DNA of 64,000 nucleotides. Source: Phoronis australis (Eukaryota; Phoronida; Phoronidae). The stretch covers positions 186,001 through 250,000 of the forward strand of contig NMRA01000089.1 in assembly GCA_002633005.1 (NCBI GenBank). Direction: 5' to 3'. A program made the position numbers and the translations under genes. Of the stretch, positions 38,680 to 51,459 are shown one piece after another (the first letter of the stretch is position 1; every line of letters starts with the position of its first letter). Below the pieces are notes generated by a model, which was given only the letters and a program-made list of their open reading frames with translations, ran no database searches and was not told the DNA's origin.

Positions 38680-40110
38680 ACAGTGGCTTCTGTTTTTGCA
38701 AATGCATTTTACTAATTTCTTTATTTCAATGAACCTGGTTAATTTTGCTGTCACACACATTTAGTCACAAAATGTAGGAAGTTAAACAGGTGTATTCATA
38801 AATGCACGATCCATGCTCTTAAGACTGAACAAATTTAAATATACATAAAATTTTATCAATACAACACCACTGTCACTCCTAGATGTCTCGACAGATCACT
38901 ATGGTAACCTGCAGTGGATGGCCCTATGGTGATTCTACAATAATAAAGGTGGTGTTACTAATGTACCATAGGCTTAAACAAAATATCAAAAGAATATTTT
39001 TTGCCTGAAATAATGATATTCACTGCGCAACATCAAGTTGTGCAAGATCAAATGAAGTTTTCATTACATGTATTAACGCAGTTTAGTCTTTGAAAAATAG
39101 AAAAAAAACACTTTGACAATTATTTTTGTACAGAAGCTAGTGAAGAATTACGGTACTACGGTTTCTTGCTAGTTTTGCCATGCTTAGCGAAATTTCTATG
39201 ACCATATTTTTATGGTGGGTATAAACAATGACAATTGGAATGGCAGAAGTGCCCTTGTCTCAGGTAGGGGTTTTTACCATTTGGAGTCTTGGAAACCCTT
39301 TTCCTAGTTCTTACAGGTATTGTTGGTCTCGATTTGCGGCGGCACCTTACCTCTATAACTTAATCAACCAACCCCCCTCCCCCGGAAATATACGGGTTGA
39401 ACGTCAAAGTAAAGTACTTTTAATTATCCACAGGACACTGCAATTTGCTTTGTTATGCTTACAAGACATGTAACATTAACATCACCACAATGCTATCTGT
39501 TATTTTCTTTCATCAATCATTGTTCCGATCAACTTTTTTCATCTTGCAGCGTCAGAAACTTTGCACTTGTTGTCAATGTCTGGCATATGTATCGGAATGA
39601 TCGTTATTTATAAATAAAAATCATTGGTAATGTTTTTAGCTTGTTCCCTTATTGACAATCAATGGCTGGATTAGATCTAGACACTGGCAATCAAAAGGGA
39701 CTTTTGCTTAATTAGATTAACATAAAAACCAGAGTGTCATAGTCTCCATATGGCTTTATGACAACAGACCATGGGGATTGATTGCTTTTTGTCAACACCA
39801 TGCGGTATTTGGCCTGGCATTTATCAGCTGCAATGAACTAAACCAACACACTGGTCTCTGCTCTCAAGAACAACAGGACACATTTCTTTAAAAGGTTTCC
39901 AAATAAAGAAACAATCAAGAAATAAAGAGACTTTTTAAAAATTTTTGTGCACAATAAAACAATGATCAAATTTTTGACTTGGGCATTAAAACCAATGTAA
40001 TGAGTCGCAGATGGCATACTAGGAGATATAGTTCAGTAAGCTACTAAAACCAGGGGGTGTGATTTGATGATTAATACCCCCTTCCAACACTCCTACCACT
40101 AGTTGGTGGT
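38680..40110. other. non-coding stretch, nothing recognised
   Basis: No supported exon, RNA or repeat. Confidence 0.45.
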
Positions 40111-40118
40111 CAATTATA

Positions 40119-40345
40119 GTAAAATTTCTTACGGTAAATCTCATCGATTTCAGACAGAAATAATTGCCAAAACTACACTTTTTCACTTTCGAAGGCTTCT
40201 AACATTGTTGGGTTTACCGGCACTCAGAAGTTTTCAGAATATTGTCTGCTGGTTGCTGTGGTGATACAGAGTTTGAATGTCGGAAAAACGTCCATTTGGT
40301 GCTACATAACTTTTATGGAAAAAAGAGAAAATGAAATTTCCCTTG
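40119..40345 (+). repeat. dispersed repeat family F230, copy B
   Basis: Shares 'atttcagaca(g/a)aaataattg', 'ggcttctaacattgttg', 'atattgtct' and 'cttttatggaaaa' with copy C in the same order. Non-coding. It looks like a SINE-length, non-autonomous repeat without an obvious pol III promoter. Confidence 0.6.
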
Positions 40346-40349
40346 ATTA

Positions 40350-41560
40350 TCCTATTTATTTATTTACTTCTTTATTAATGTATTATTTACAATGAGGGTC
40401 GCCCCATCGGTTAACACTGCTTTCCATGGGGACCCTGTTGTGTCCAACTGATGCACCTGGTGGTCAATTACCCTGTAGTCAGTTACCTGGTGGTGACAGC
40501 TAGCTTGCACATTTTAACAATAATACAATCTGATATCAATATTTCCCTATCGATAGGATATTTAAATGGTACACTTATCAAAACTTCAAAGAATGCATGA
40601 AAATAAATTAGTACAAAAATTAGCCTCATCTGTTCGCGTAATTGGGTAATTTGTCAAAGTGAGTCATACTTTAACTTAACTCGTTGCCAAAAATCCTCAA
40701 AAGTATTTTGCTAATTTCAGCTACACGTACATTTGTCTTTAACTATAAGCAAAATCATTTCAAGCGTCTTTCATCCTCCTCATCATGCCCATCCCGTTGT
40801 CATTAATTTGTCCAACTCTCTGCATCATTACCAATTCTCCTCCCCCAGTTGTCACCAAAGTAAGTTATGCGACATTGGAAACAAAACCATACTGGTCTTC
40901 AAACGACATTGGAAACAAAACCATACTGGACTTCAAACGTCAGTAGGTGGCCCTTTAACTGCATACCTCAACTGCAGGTGGGGGAAAGCTTTCACACTGA
41001 ACTTCCTGCATGGCTACCAGAATGTTTTTTTTCACTGGAGCCTCTAAATGCAAAGCAGATAAGACTGAATGATAGATGCAAACCTGAATCATGGATTCAA
41101 GACATTACTCGCTTCAAATTTCAAGGAAGCAATTGAGTAAGTCCCTAGACATCCAGACTTCACAAGATTGTATGGAGTTGAGAAAGCCAGAGTTGACAGA
41201 CAATAAATAACAGTTGAGCTCAACCAAGTAAACATAGTGACTAAGAGTAACAGTTTGTCCAATGCGGCTGTACTAAGCAATACAGTACAACAAAAGGGAA
41301 CAATGGCAGAGCTACTGGTCTTAAAAATGTGTTGAGGTTTCATTATTAATTTCATGTAGACTTGGAGATAATATTGCAAAGCTTAAACATGGTTCTTTAC
41401 TCTGTATCCAAGTTACCATTTAAAAGATACTGCAACTGTGTTTAGGCCATGGCATAACAATGCACAAGAATGATGTCATATTTATAGAGATATTATAAAC
41501 AATTTGTCAATAATCCCAAAATTTGCAATTTCAAACTAAATTGCCCATGTGCATGCCATT
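40350..41560. other. non-coding stretch with one 34-bp tandem duplication
   Basis: Units at 40870-40903 and 40904-40937 (CGACATTGGAAACAAAACCA...) are duplicated head to tail with one difference. Overlapping frames near 40.7-41.1 kb show no family. Confidence 0.5.
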
Positions 41561-41567
41561 CCAACCC

Positions 41568-41890
41568 TTGAAATCCTCCAGACTACATCACAATCCTCCA
41601 GACTACATCACTATCCTCCAGACTAGGCCTACATCACAATCCTCCACACTACATCACAATCCTCCAGACTACATCACAATCCTCCAGGCTACATCACAAT
41701 CCTCCAGGCTACATCACAATCCTCCAGGCTACATCACAATCCTCCAGGCTACATCACAATCCTCCAGACTACACCCCAATCCAGACTACATCACAATCCT
41801 CCAGAAAACATCCCAATCCAGACTACATCCCAATCCAGACTACATCACAATCCATACTACATCCCAATCCAGACTATATCACAATCACTC
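41568..41890. repeat. 21-bp minisatellite (CATCACAATCCTCCAGRCTA)
   Basis: About 15 units with internal deletions toward the right end. The 124-residue frame with repeated DYITILQ and HHNPP is produced by the repeat and is not evidence for a protein. Confidence 0.93.
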
Positions 41891-42468
41891 CAAATAATCT
41901 CCTGAAGCTTGGGTTCTTCAGGTCCTTTCTTTTCTAAACTTATTTTCAAATCCTAAATTTCTGATGTTCCTCATCGTTCTAGACAAATATTTTTGACATC
42001 CTTGTGTTCTTACACTTCCTTTATATCTACTTTTGAACAGTTTCTGTGTAACACCTTACGTCTACTTTTGAAACATTTTCTGTGTTACACCATATATTTA
42101 CTTTTGATATTTATTTTTAAACTGTTCCTTCCTCACACCAAGGGTTTCTTATGGTAAACTTTGCTGCTTCTAAGGGGTGCAAAGTAAGCCGAGCATATTC
42201 AGACCCTTGCTCATGCTTACTTGGACTGGGAAAATATAAAATAAAGTGTAAGCTTCATTATTGAGATACCGCACCAATAACATTTTCTTGGTCCATAACG
42301 AGGTCAAGGTCGCCAAAGTCAACCAAAACCTCAGCCCACAATATCAACAAAACGCAAAGCTTCTTTCTTAAGATAGTGCGCAAACAAGTACATGCCTGCA
42401 ATACGATCCAAAATTGAAGGCTTACTATATCATTATTTTTTAACCTACACACTGGCTTACAATAAACA

Positions 42469-43680
42469 AGAGCAACGTGGAGCGTTGAAATGTGCCCATG
42501 AATGCATCGTAAATGGTGTGCTGTTGGGGTTATTTATTTGAATCATAAAAAAGGCCACTAGATGGTGCAAAAACATACAATACATTCTGACATGCCATAT
42601 TTCATAAAAATCTGTCAAGGAACTTCAGAGAAACAAAGGAAAACAGATCAAATTGAAATTGACACTTGTGGGCACAGTGCCCATTCCATCTGCCTGAAAG
42701 TCATCGTCTGTTATCTTCATATAAATTTACTTACTAAATTTAATAAAGATCCTGCAGTGGGTTTAGGAGATACAGCTCTGGGCGCAAAACAAAACTACCA
42801 CTAGGAGGCGCCACAGTAGTCAATCGTCATAACCAAACATCTTCTTCACACTGAAAACATATACGCCAATTTTCAAAACCAACCCTAGAATGATTTGGTT
42901 GATTGAGGGGTGGACGCCAAAAACAAGATTTGAAAACAGCAAAAAATGGCCACCACGTGGCGCAAAATACCTCGATTCCATCCCAAAACAGGATGATAGC
43001 GTCATCTCACCAATAGATGCCTATATTCAAAATTTTATGATAATCTGTTGAGGACCTTTAAAGATACAGACTGATAAATGTAAAAAACTAAAATTGCCAC
43101 TAGGGGGCACACCACTTGTCAGATCCGTCCGAAAGTCATCGTCATCCATTGTCAACATCATATAAATACACTTGCTAAATTAAGTAAAGATTAATCTACA
43201 AACGGTTTAATAGATACAGCCAAGAGTGCAAAAACAAAAGGAGGCGCCACAGTAGTCAAACTCGTCGGAAAATCAGAAAATCGTCATCAGCCGTCCACTT
43301 CATAGTAAAAACATACATGTAAATTTTCACAATTATCCTGAAAGCGGTTTGGTTGATAGACGAGTGGACGCCAACAGTAAATATGGCCACTAGGTGGCGC
43401 AAACTAGGTAAAATCCATCTGAAAACGGAGAGATGGCGTCATCTCATTAACAGATGCCTGTAAGCCATATTTTATGAAAACACCTTGAGGACTTTTGAAG
43501 ATACAGAGAAAATTGCCACTAGGGGGCACACCGGTAGTTGGATCCGTCCGAAAGATCGCTCATGCCGTCCCATCCACGGAAGGAACACATGTGCAAAATT
43601 TCATGAACATACGTCAAGTCGGACGGACGGAGATGACGGCATAATGCGTCCACATATAAATATGTGGGTGCATAAAAATG
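42469..43680 (+). repeat. composite CTCF-motif repeat, element 2
   Basis: A 1.2-kb element from ACAAGAGCAACGTGGAGCG to the hairpin-like CCACATATAAATATGTGGG and GCATAAAA. The GCCCA(C/T) box near the 5' end and the GTGGGYGC box near the 3' end are inverted repeats. Inside are about eight monomers of roughly 145 bp in the cyclic order A-B-C. Each carries a core: CCACTAGGAGGCGC (C, 42798), CCACCACGTGGCGC (A, 42950), CCACTAGGGGGCAC (B, 43097), CCACTAGGTGGCGC (A, 43387) and CCACTAGGGGGCAC (B, 43516). No ORF of note. The transposon class is unknown. Confidence 0.85.
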
Positions 43681-43689
43681 GAAGGCTCA

Positions 43690-44780
43690 TTATATCAATG
43701 TTTTTAACGAACAAACAGGATTACGATCCAAACATTGAAGAGCCATTACATCATTGTTTTTATGTAAACACAAGTTTACAATCCAAAATTTCCATTACAT
43801 CATTTTTATTTTCTAGACTTTGGCCTCTCTAGTGGATGTTTTAAAGTGATAAGAAAAGTAATATCCCGGTATGAAAACTGTTAATTTACTGTAACACTCT
43901 CTGCAAGACATTGATTAGACAATAGGTTCAGTTTACTCTGATGGAGATCTCCAGTATTAGTCTAGAGTTGTTTACTAGAAGTCTATTTATGGTGATATTG
44001 ACTGTCTTTTTAATGAAATTACTTCCCAATCTATTTTCTGGTTATGAACCCTGAGATTTCATTACAGCTCAGTAATTAAACTAGTCAAGAGAACACTGAA
44101 GTCGCAACTGGCGATTCACGTGCAATATATGATGGAACCAATTGAAAGTAGAAGTTACCAAAAATGTTTAGTTTCGCAAACGTCTGATAGGTGTCTCATT
44201 TCAAAGCATCACTTGATATTTCACTTTAAAAAGACTACAGCGATCTGAAATCAGAACTTAAGGATGAAACTTTGCCAGTGTTGAAACTGTTTTTCTTGTA
44301 AAAAAATAAAATTGAAAAAATGCAGAGAAGGTGGCTTCCGTGGCAAAGTTTAAGTTTTTCAGTATTAGAGACTCCACTTCTTTGTTTTTGAAAACAGAGA
44401 AACCTGCTTAAAACTCATTTTTCCAATATGTAAATTAACAAATTCCATTTTTCTATTTCAAATATAAATAGGTAAATAAAACAACAAGAATGGATCAACA
44501 GAAATTTTCGAATGTAATAACGTCCTTTGTCAACAGAAACAGAAATAAAGTAAAATCAAACACTACATGACAATTGACATTTAAGATATGGTGTAATGAA
44601 TATGATACATTTTGCGTAAAAAATTCAATGATATATTTTAAGAAGTTTTTATGTTCAATCCATGAGGTTCTATTGTATTGAGCTTATCTATCCAATATTG
44701 TTCTCTTTCTACGTCTTTTTCAAAGTGACATAATGACATGGGAAATGCCTGGCATTTTCTGATTAAGTATGCCACAGAAA
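43690..44780. other. non-coding spacer between composite elements
   Basis: AT-rich. No supported feature beyond a few 'ttacatcattgttttta' echoes at 43.7-43.8 kb. Confidence 0.45.
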
Positions 44781-44786
44781 TGTTTA

Positions 44787-46438
44787 ACAAGAGCAACACG
44801 GAGCGTTGAAATGCGCCCACGAATATACTGCAAACGGTGTGCTTATAGGGTGATTTATATCATAAAAATGGCAACTAGATAGTGCAAAATACTTCAAATC
44901 CACCAAAAAAAAAAACTGGAAAATGTTGCCGTTTCTTAACAGAAAGCTATTTACCACATTTCATGAAAATCCATCAAGTAACTTTAGCAAAACGGAAAAA
45001 ATGAAATTGCCACTAGGGGACAAAGCATTCATCGGATTCGTCTGAAAGTTGTCATCTTCCATTGTCAACGTCATATAAATACATTTGCTAAATTTAATAA
45101 ACATTCTGCAGAAGGCTTAGGAGATACCGCTAAGGGCGAAAAAAAATGCCACTAGGAGGCGCCACAGTAATTGAACCCGGAAAATCATTGTCAACCGTCC
45201 TTTTCACACTAACAGTCGGACCCGTCTGAAAGTCGTCGTCTTCTGTTGTTAACTTCATATAAATACACAAGCTAAATTTAATAAAGATCCTGCAGAGGGC
45301 TTAGGAGATACAGGTACACCTGGGGGCAAAACAAAAACAAAACTGCCACTAGGAGGCACCACATTAGCCAAAGTCATCGGAAAAAACACCATCAGTTGCC
45401 CTCTTTATAGTAAGTACATGCCAATTTTCACAATCATCCTTTGATAGCTTTGGTTGATGGAGGGCTGGACTCCAACAGTAAAAATGGCCAGTAGGCAGTG
45501 GCAGATTTAGAGGGGGGCCAAGGGGGCCATGGCCCCCCTAAAATTCTCCCAGATTCCATTTGGCAGTTTGGGGGTGCAAAAGTCTAACGGGCAAAATCCT
45601 GGTTAATACTCTGCCCTGGCCCCCCCTAACTCAAAATCCTGGATCCGCCCCTGCTAGGTGGCGCAAAATACCTCGAATCCATCCGAAAACGAGAGGATAG
45701 CGTCACCTCATTAATAGATGCCTATGTGCCAAATTTTATGGAAATCCATCATGAACCTTTAAAGATAGAGGTAAACATAAAAAAACAAAATTGCCACTAG
45801 GGGGCACACCTGTAGTCAGATCTGTCCAAAAGTCGTCGTCATCCATTGTCAACTTCATATAAACATATCTGCTGTATTGAACAAAGATCCTGTAGAGCGT
45901 TTAGAAGATACAGCCATAGACGCAAAAACAAACAAAATTGCCACTAGGAGACGCTACAGTAGTCGAAGTCGTCGGAAAATCGTCGTCAACTGTCCTCTTT
46001 ATAGTAAGAACATACATGCCAATTTTCGCAATCATCCTTAGAGTGGTTTGGTTGACCGAGGGGCGGACGCCAAAAAAACGACTTGAAAATACTAAAAATA
46101 GCCACTAGATGGCGCAAAATACCTCAAATCCATCTGAAAACGAAAGGATAGCGTCACCTCATTAATAGATGTCTATGTGCCAAATTTCATGAAAATCGGT
46201 TGAGTACCTTTGAAGATAGTACAGAGGCAAACGTAAAACTAAAATTGCCACTGAGGGGCACAGCGATATTCGGGTCGGTCTGAAACTCATGGCCCTCTGT
46301 CGTCAACCCCATAGGAACACACCTGCCAAATTTCAATAAGACCCTGCCAGAAGTTTAGGAGATACAGCCGCGGACGACGGACATCCTGACGCCCAGACAG
46401 AGATGACGGCAACATAAATATGTGAGCGCATAAAAATG
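44787..46438 (+). repeat. composite CTCF-motif repeat, element 3
   Basis: Same ends as element 2 (AACAAGAGCAACACGGAGCG ... AAATATGTGAGCGCATAAAA). Monomer cores lie at 45010 (B), 45149 (C), 45346 (C), across the MITE at 45496-45653 (A), 45794 (B), 45942 (C), 46102 (A) and 46248 (B). A partial monomer loss near 45.2 kb breaks the A-B-C order. A 158-bp MITE is inserted in one A core. A detached B-like monomer lies outside at about 46633-46780 (CCACTAGAGGGCAT). Confidence 0.85.
45496..45653 (+). mobile_element. hAT5-like MITE, nested in composite element 3
   Basis: 158 bp with inverted ends CAGTGGCAGATTTAG and CTGGATCCGCCCCTG, and 5-bp flanks GTAGG/CTAGG (one mismatch). The insertion splits a CCACTAGGTGGCGC core. 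It is about 85-90% identical by eye to the copy at 62919-63075. The CAGKGGCGGATYYAG ends and the 5-bp duplications resemble hAT (hAT5-type) non-autonomous elements. Confidence 0.85.
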
Positions 46439-46789
46439 CCATTGAAGTCAACGGTTTTTTTTCATTTCATCTAAAAGACAGCCCATAAAAGAATACAGGA
46501 GCCTGACCACATAACAGCAACAGTTGATCATGCAGGTATTTATGATGATTTTGCTAATTAGGTCATGAACTACTTATTCACTCAGTCAAATTGATGTGCT
46601 TTCATGAAATGCCTAAAATTTATTGATTTACCAGATTGCAGTCTGTTGTTAGCTTCATACGAACACATACGCTATATTTTTACAAAGAATTCCTCCAAAA
46701 GATTAAGAAGATGCAGCACCAACACAAAAAAACAATATCGCCACTAGAGGGCATCAGTTATCAAACCAGTCCAAAAATTTAGGATTTAC

Positions 46790-48060
46790 TAGGTCAAGAA
46801 CACGCAAGTGTCCATTCAGCAGTCGTTAGGTTCAGCAGTGAACGGGCAAGCCATCAAAAGAAGTGACTGCTCATTCCGTCAAGAGCTATGAACATCCTAC
46901 CACAACAGTACAGCATACCTGAATGGTTCGTCCACAGTCAGCTAGGTGGCGGTAGGTACATCTTACCACATCAATACATCACACCTTATGGTTTGTCCAC
47001 ATTGGATGCTCCACTCTCAGCTAGGGACAGTGATTAACTGAAGTGATATTTGCCACCAGTCTCATCCGTCTATTTCAACTGGAAAAGGCAAAAGACACCA
47101 TAAGTTTCCTCCTATTTTCCATTTAAAACTTTAAAACACACTTTCCTTCATTTTCACTATTTTTGAAAACATCAAAAGTTTCATCAACGAAACGTTACCA
47201 CTAAAATAACTACACATCGGAAATTACAGCCTTGTGTGTATTTGCATTTCATCATAAGGTTTTAATAGTAAAACTGCAAGTACAAAGGTACAACAACAAA
47301 GCTAAAATAAAAAGACTTGATTCAAGCAGATTCCTTTGGTGAATTTTAAATTAGCGGAAAAGGCAAAAAACCTATAACAAACAGCAAGGTTTCACAATAC
47401 AAACACTGAACGCACCACTTGGAGTAAAACATTTTTTCACCAAACACAGAGTTGACAAATGAAAATGGGGAAATTTCTTGGCACTACAATTTAGCCAAAT
47501 GGTGTGAATGCACTGAGAACAAAACAAGTCATCGCCAAGACTATAACTGCTGAATCACCACAAAAGGTTACAGCAGAAGTCCTGTGCCAATGTAATAACA
47601 GCGCTACAATCCATTAATTAATGAAAGAGCACCCAAGACACAAACAAATCTATGCCAAAAGCGAATGTTGAGACCACAAACAATCAGAATTCAATATTGT
47701 TACTTAAGACAGGGTGAGCAGTTACATATCTAGAATAATTAAAACACGGGGTAGCTACACAAATCAATTAGCGTAGTATTCAAGTGTTCTCACCAGCCTA
47801 AGAGTGATGGCCTTCCGTGATCAAATATTGAGGCTCTACTCAGTCAATGACTCTCAAGTTTGGTCAACCCGCTCAAACTTTGAATCCCCCCATACTCACA
47901 TGGTATTATTACTCTGTGTGTACCAGGCAGCGGATGTTGATCTACATTTTACAACCTTACTTAAAAGTTGAAAATAGAGTTACAGACAGCAATTTCCCCA
48001 CCAGATGTTTCGTGAGAGTTGCACACATAATAATGTTCCTCAGTTTATGTGAGGAAAACT
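46790..48060. other. non-coding stretch, nothing recognised
   Basis: No supported features. Confidence 0.45.
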
Positions 48061-48068
48061 CAAGAAGG

Positions 48069-48275
48069 GGAATTGCATTAAAATTTTACTATCAATTTCA
48101 GACAAAAATAATTGTCAAACTTGCCTCTTCTCATTTTTTAAGGTCTTCTAACACTGTTGTGGATGTCTAAAGTTTTTAAAAATATTTTCTTATGAAAGCT
48201 ATGGTACTTAACTTGAACATGGTAAAGCAATAATTTGATGCCACATATCTTTTATGAAAAAAATTAAAAATACAA
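48069..48275 (+). repeat. dispersed repeat family F230, copy C
   Basis: Matches copies A and B: 'aatttcagacaaaaataattg', 'ggtcttctaacactgttgtg', 'aatattttcttatgaaagctatgg', 'cttttatgaaaaa'. It overlaps the end of an open frame that has no recognisable domain. Confidence 0.6.
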
Positions 48276-49133
48276 TTCCACTCATCCATCATATTAAGTC
48301 CTAATCACAGAATAACATGGGATGATACACGGAATTTGATAAGAAGTTTAGGAGGAATTCAATTATTTTTGATTTCCTTCTTGTTTGTCAAAAAATTCAT
48401 TTTTTCTCTAATACATAGTTAATTTACCACTAGTACCAATTTTAACCACAAAACTGTTAATACAATAAGATTCTAACTATGAATGATCCTGAGCTGTTTA
48501 TGTTCAATATCTCAATAATACTCTACAAAAGATAAAAAGTTACAGCTTTTTATGAACCTAATGCCAAATTGTAAACTCAACTTATGTCACGTTAAACATG
48601 CATCACACAAGCACTTCATCAGATTTTATATTCATAGGAAAAAGGTCACTCAGTGCATAAATTTTTAGCTTTTGAGTCAATAGGAGCATAATCTTTGGAT
48701 ACTTTGACTTGTATCATATTACATCAGCTGCGGATATATGTCCCATACTCAGTCAGCAATTTTTATTTTAAAATTCAGAGCTGGCTTGAAATTCTAAATG
48801 ATCTCTCCTAGTTTTAAGGATATACCGGTATTTTTCAACTCCAGTTCAAACAGATCCAATAATCTAGATGTTACAGGTCGAAGGTCACTTTTTGCAAACA
48901 TAAAATTGAACTATAGATACCGTACTTATAATTGGTACATCAAAACAAGTTTCGATCACAAACTTTGAGGTCATCTGGTGCATTTATGGTGTCATTGGTG
49001 TATTTTTCCTCTCAAATCTTTATCGTTTCCTATTTTAGTACGTCAACAGTTAGAATTATGTGATTCTCAGCATTGTGCATACTTTTTATTTAATTTAATT
49101 TTTTGTTCAGCTATGATTCATAATGCACCAGAA

Positions 49134-50304
49134 GGGTCAATTGGTGCAAGGGTCATCAAATTTTCAAAATGTCAGCTCTCTTCTGTCACGTTGCTACAAG
49201 GTGTGAACATACACTGCTCATCCCCGCTATCAACATCGTCACGAACATGTGCCAAAGTGCAACTCATTGGCAATTTACCATTACAGTTGTCACGTGATAA
49301 TCTCGACTCGCTTGGTCATTCGATACGAAGTTCGTCTATTTCTCCGTGTGATGTCATCATGAATATTACCACACTCAGTCACATTAGAACACTGTTGAGA
49401 TCTAAACTAGTTGTCCAAAGTAGGGAAAAATACAGTAGTAATCTGAGTAAACTTTTGGGACTTGAAATGGGGAACTCGAAACTGGGGGTGGGCATTCAGC
49501 TGAATATGGGCGTTTAAATTTTTTAGCAGTCTAGGTTGGCATTTGCCCAACAACTTTCTAGTAAATGGGCACAAGAGTAAAATTAATCATAAATCACTAC
49601 TCAAACTATCGAGGACAGTATAGGTATTTTCTGCCCAAATAAATAAGAGTGTCAATGAAACTTTTGCAAGTTTTGTACATTTTGGGAGCAAAAAATTGCA
49701 GAGGCAGGCATTAACAAAGACGCCAAGTGCTTTCCAGGAAGTCTCATCAAAAGACAATTAGAGGAGTCCCGCAGTTTGAGAAGCAGTTTGATGCCTGTTA
49801 TCGATTGGGAAAGTTGGTTCTTAAAAAGTGGGAGCCCGTTTTACTTTCTGAAGTCACATAAAGTGGGGTGAACATTAACAAATACGCAGGTGCTTTCGTG
49901 GAACTCAGGTGAGCAGTTACATAGACCAGGATGTACATAAAGCCGAGCATCTGCATCTGAAAGTGAAAATTTGGGTATTTGGTGGAAGACGGGCATTTGC
50001 CATGACAATTACAGATGTTATTACAGAGTTGAAATTTAATCAGAAATCATGTCCATGAGGTTCTTACTGAAAAATGCGACCTTTAAGTAAAATGTGCAGT
50101 CTAAAAAACAAAGAAATTGGTTGGGACGGAAAAAATTTTAGATACAAGAGCTAGAGGGTGTCAGAAAGTGCTACACAAAAAGGACGTCTTCTACCAAGGT
50201 TTGACATTGTTGAAAAACATCATGAAAGTATATTTCCTGTACAGATGTCTGCACACATTGCGCCCACACTAATCAAATTTGGCATTTTGTACTTGTGATT
50301 CGAT
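49134..50304 (+). repeat. 1.17-kb tandem duplication, left copy
   Basis: From GGTCAATTGGTGCAAGGGTC to TTGTGATTCGAT. The right copy follows immediately, offset by 1171 bp. Divergence is about 1-2% by eye. A 179-residue frame (48978-49517) overlaps the start of this copy, but the right copy has a 25-bp deletion that breaks it, and no family is recognised. Confidence 0.95.
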
Positions 50305-51450
50305 NGGTCAACTGGTGCAAGGGTCATCAAATTTTCAAAATGTCAGCTCTCTTCTGTCACGTTGCTACAAGGTGTGAACATACACTGCTCATCCCCGCTA
50401 TCAACATCGTCACGAACATGTGCCGAATTGCAACTCATTGGCAATTTACCATTATAGTTGTCACGTGATAATCTCGACTCGCTTGGTCATTCGATACGAA
50501 GTTCGTCTATTTCTCCGTGTGATGTCACATTAGAACACTGTTGAGATCTAAACTAGTTGTCCAAAGTAGGGAAAAATACAGTAGTAATCTGAGTAAACTT
50601 TTGGGAATTGAAGTGGGGAACTCGAAACTGGGGGTGGGCATTCAGCTGAATATGGGAGTTTAAATTTTTTAGCAGTGAAGGTTGGCATTTGCCCAACAAC
50701 TTTCTAGTAAATGGGCACAAGAGTAAAATAAATCATAAATCACTACTCAAACTACCGAGGACAGTATAGGTATGTTCTGCACAAATAAGTAAGAGGGTCA
50801 ATGAAACTTTTGCAAGTTTTGTACATTTTGGGAGCAAAAAATTGCAGATGCAGGCATTAACAAAGACGCCAAGTGCTTTCAAGGAAGTCTCACCAAAAGA
50901 CAATTAGAGGAGTCCCGCAGTTTGAGAAGCAGTTTGATGCCTGTTATCGATTGGGAAAGTTGGTTCTTAAAAGGTGGGAGCCCGTTTTACTTTCTGAAGT
51001 CACATAAAGTGGGGTGAACATTAACAAATACGCAGGTGCTTTCGTGGAACTCAGGTGAGCAGTTACATAGACCAGGATGTACATAAAGCCGAGCATCTGC
51101 ATCTGAAAGTGAAAATTTGGGTATTTGGTGGAAGACGGGCATTTGCCATGACAATTACAGATGTTATTACAGAGTTGAAATTTAATCAGAAATCATGTCC
51201 ATGAGGTTCTTACTGAAAAATGCGACATTTAAGTAAAATGTGCAGTCTAAAAAACAAAGAAATTGGTTGGGACGGAAAAAATTTTAGATACAAGAGCTAG
51301 AGGGTGTCAGAAAGTGCTACACAAAAAGGACGTCTTCTACCAAGGTTTGACATTGTTGAAAAACATCATGAAAGTATATTTCCTGTACAGATGTCTGCAC
51401 ACATTGCGCCCACACTAATCAAATTTGGCATTTTGTACTTGTGATTCGAT
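50305..51450 (+). repeat. 1.15-kb tandem duplication, right copy
   Basis: Begins at an N (50305) exactly at the joint. It lacks 25 bp present in the left copy (after GTGATGTC), a deletion bounded by a GTC microhomology. The N at the boundary raises the possibility that two haplotypes were assembled in tandem. Confidence 0.95.
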
Positions 51451-51459
51451 TCAGTTGTG

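Noticed and set aside
41523-41897. 124-residue repetitive frame
   Set aside because: It is produced by the 21-bp minisatellite, whose period is a multiple of three.
42469-43680. Helitron identity for the composite repeat, because of its 3' hairpin
   Set aside because: No CTRR end after the hairpin and no TC start; the class is left open.
48978-49517. 179-residue plus-strand open frame
   Set aside because: No recognisable domain, and the tandem copy has a 25-bp deletion that breaks the frame, so it is not maintained.
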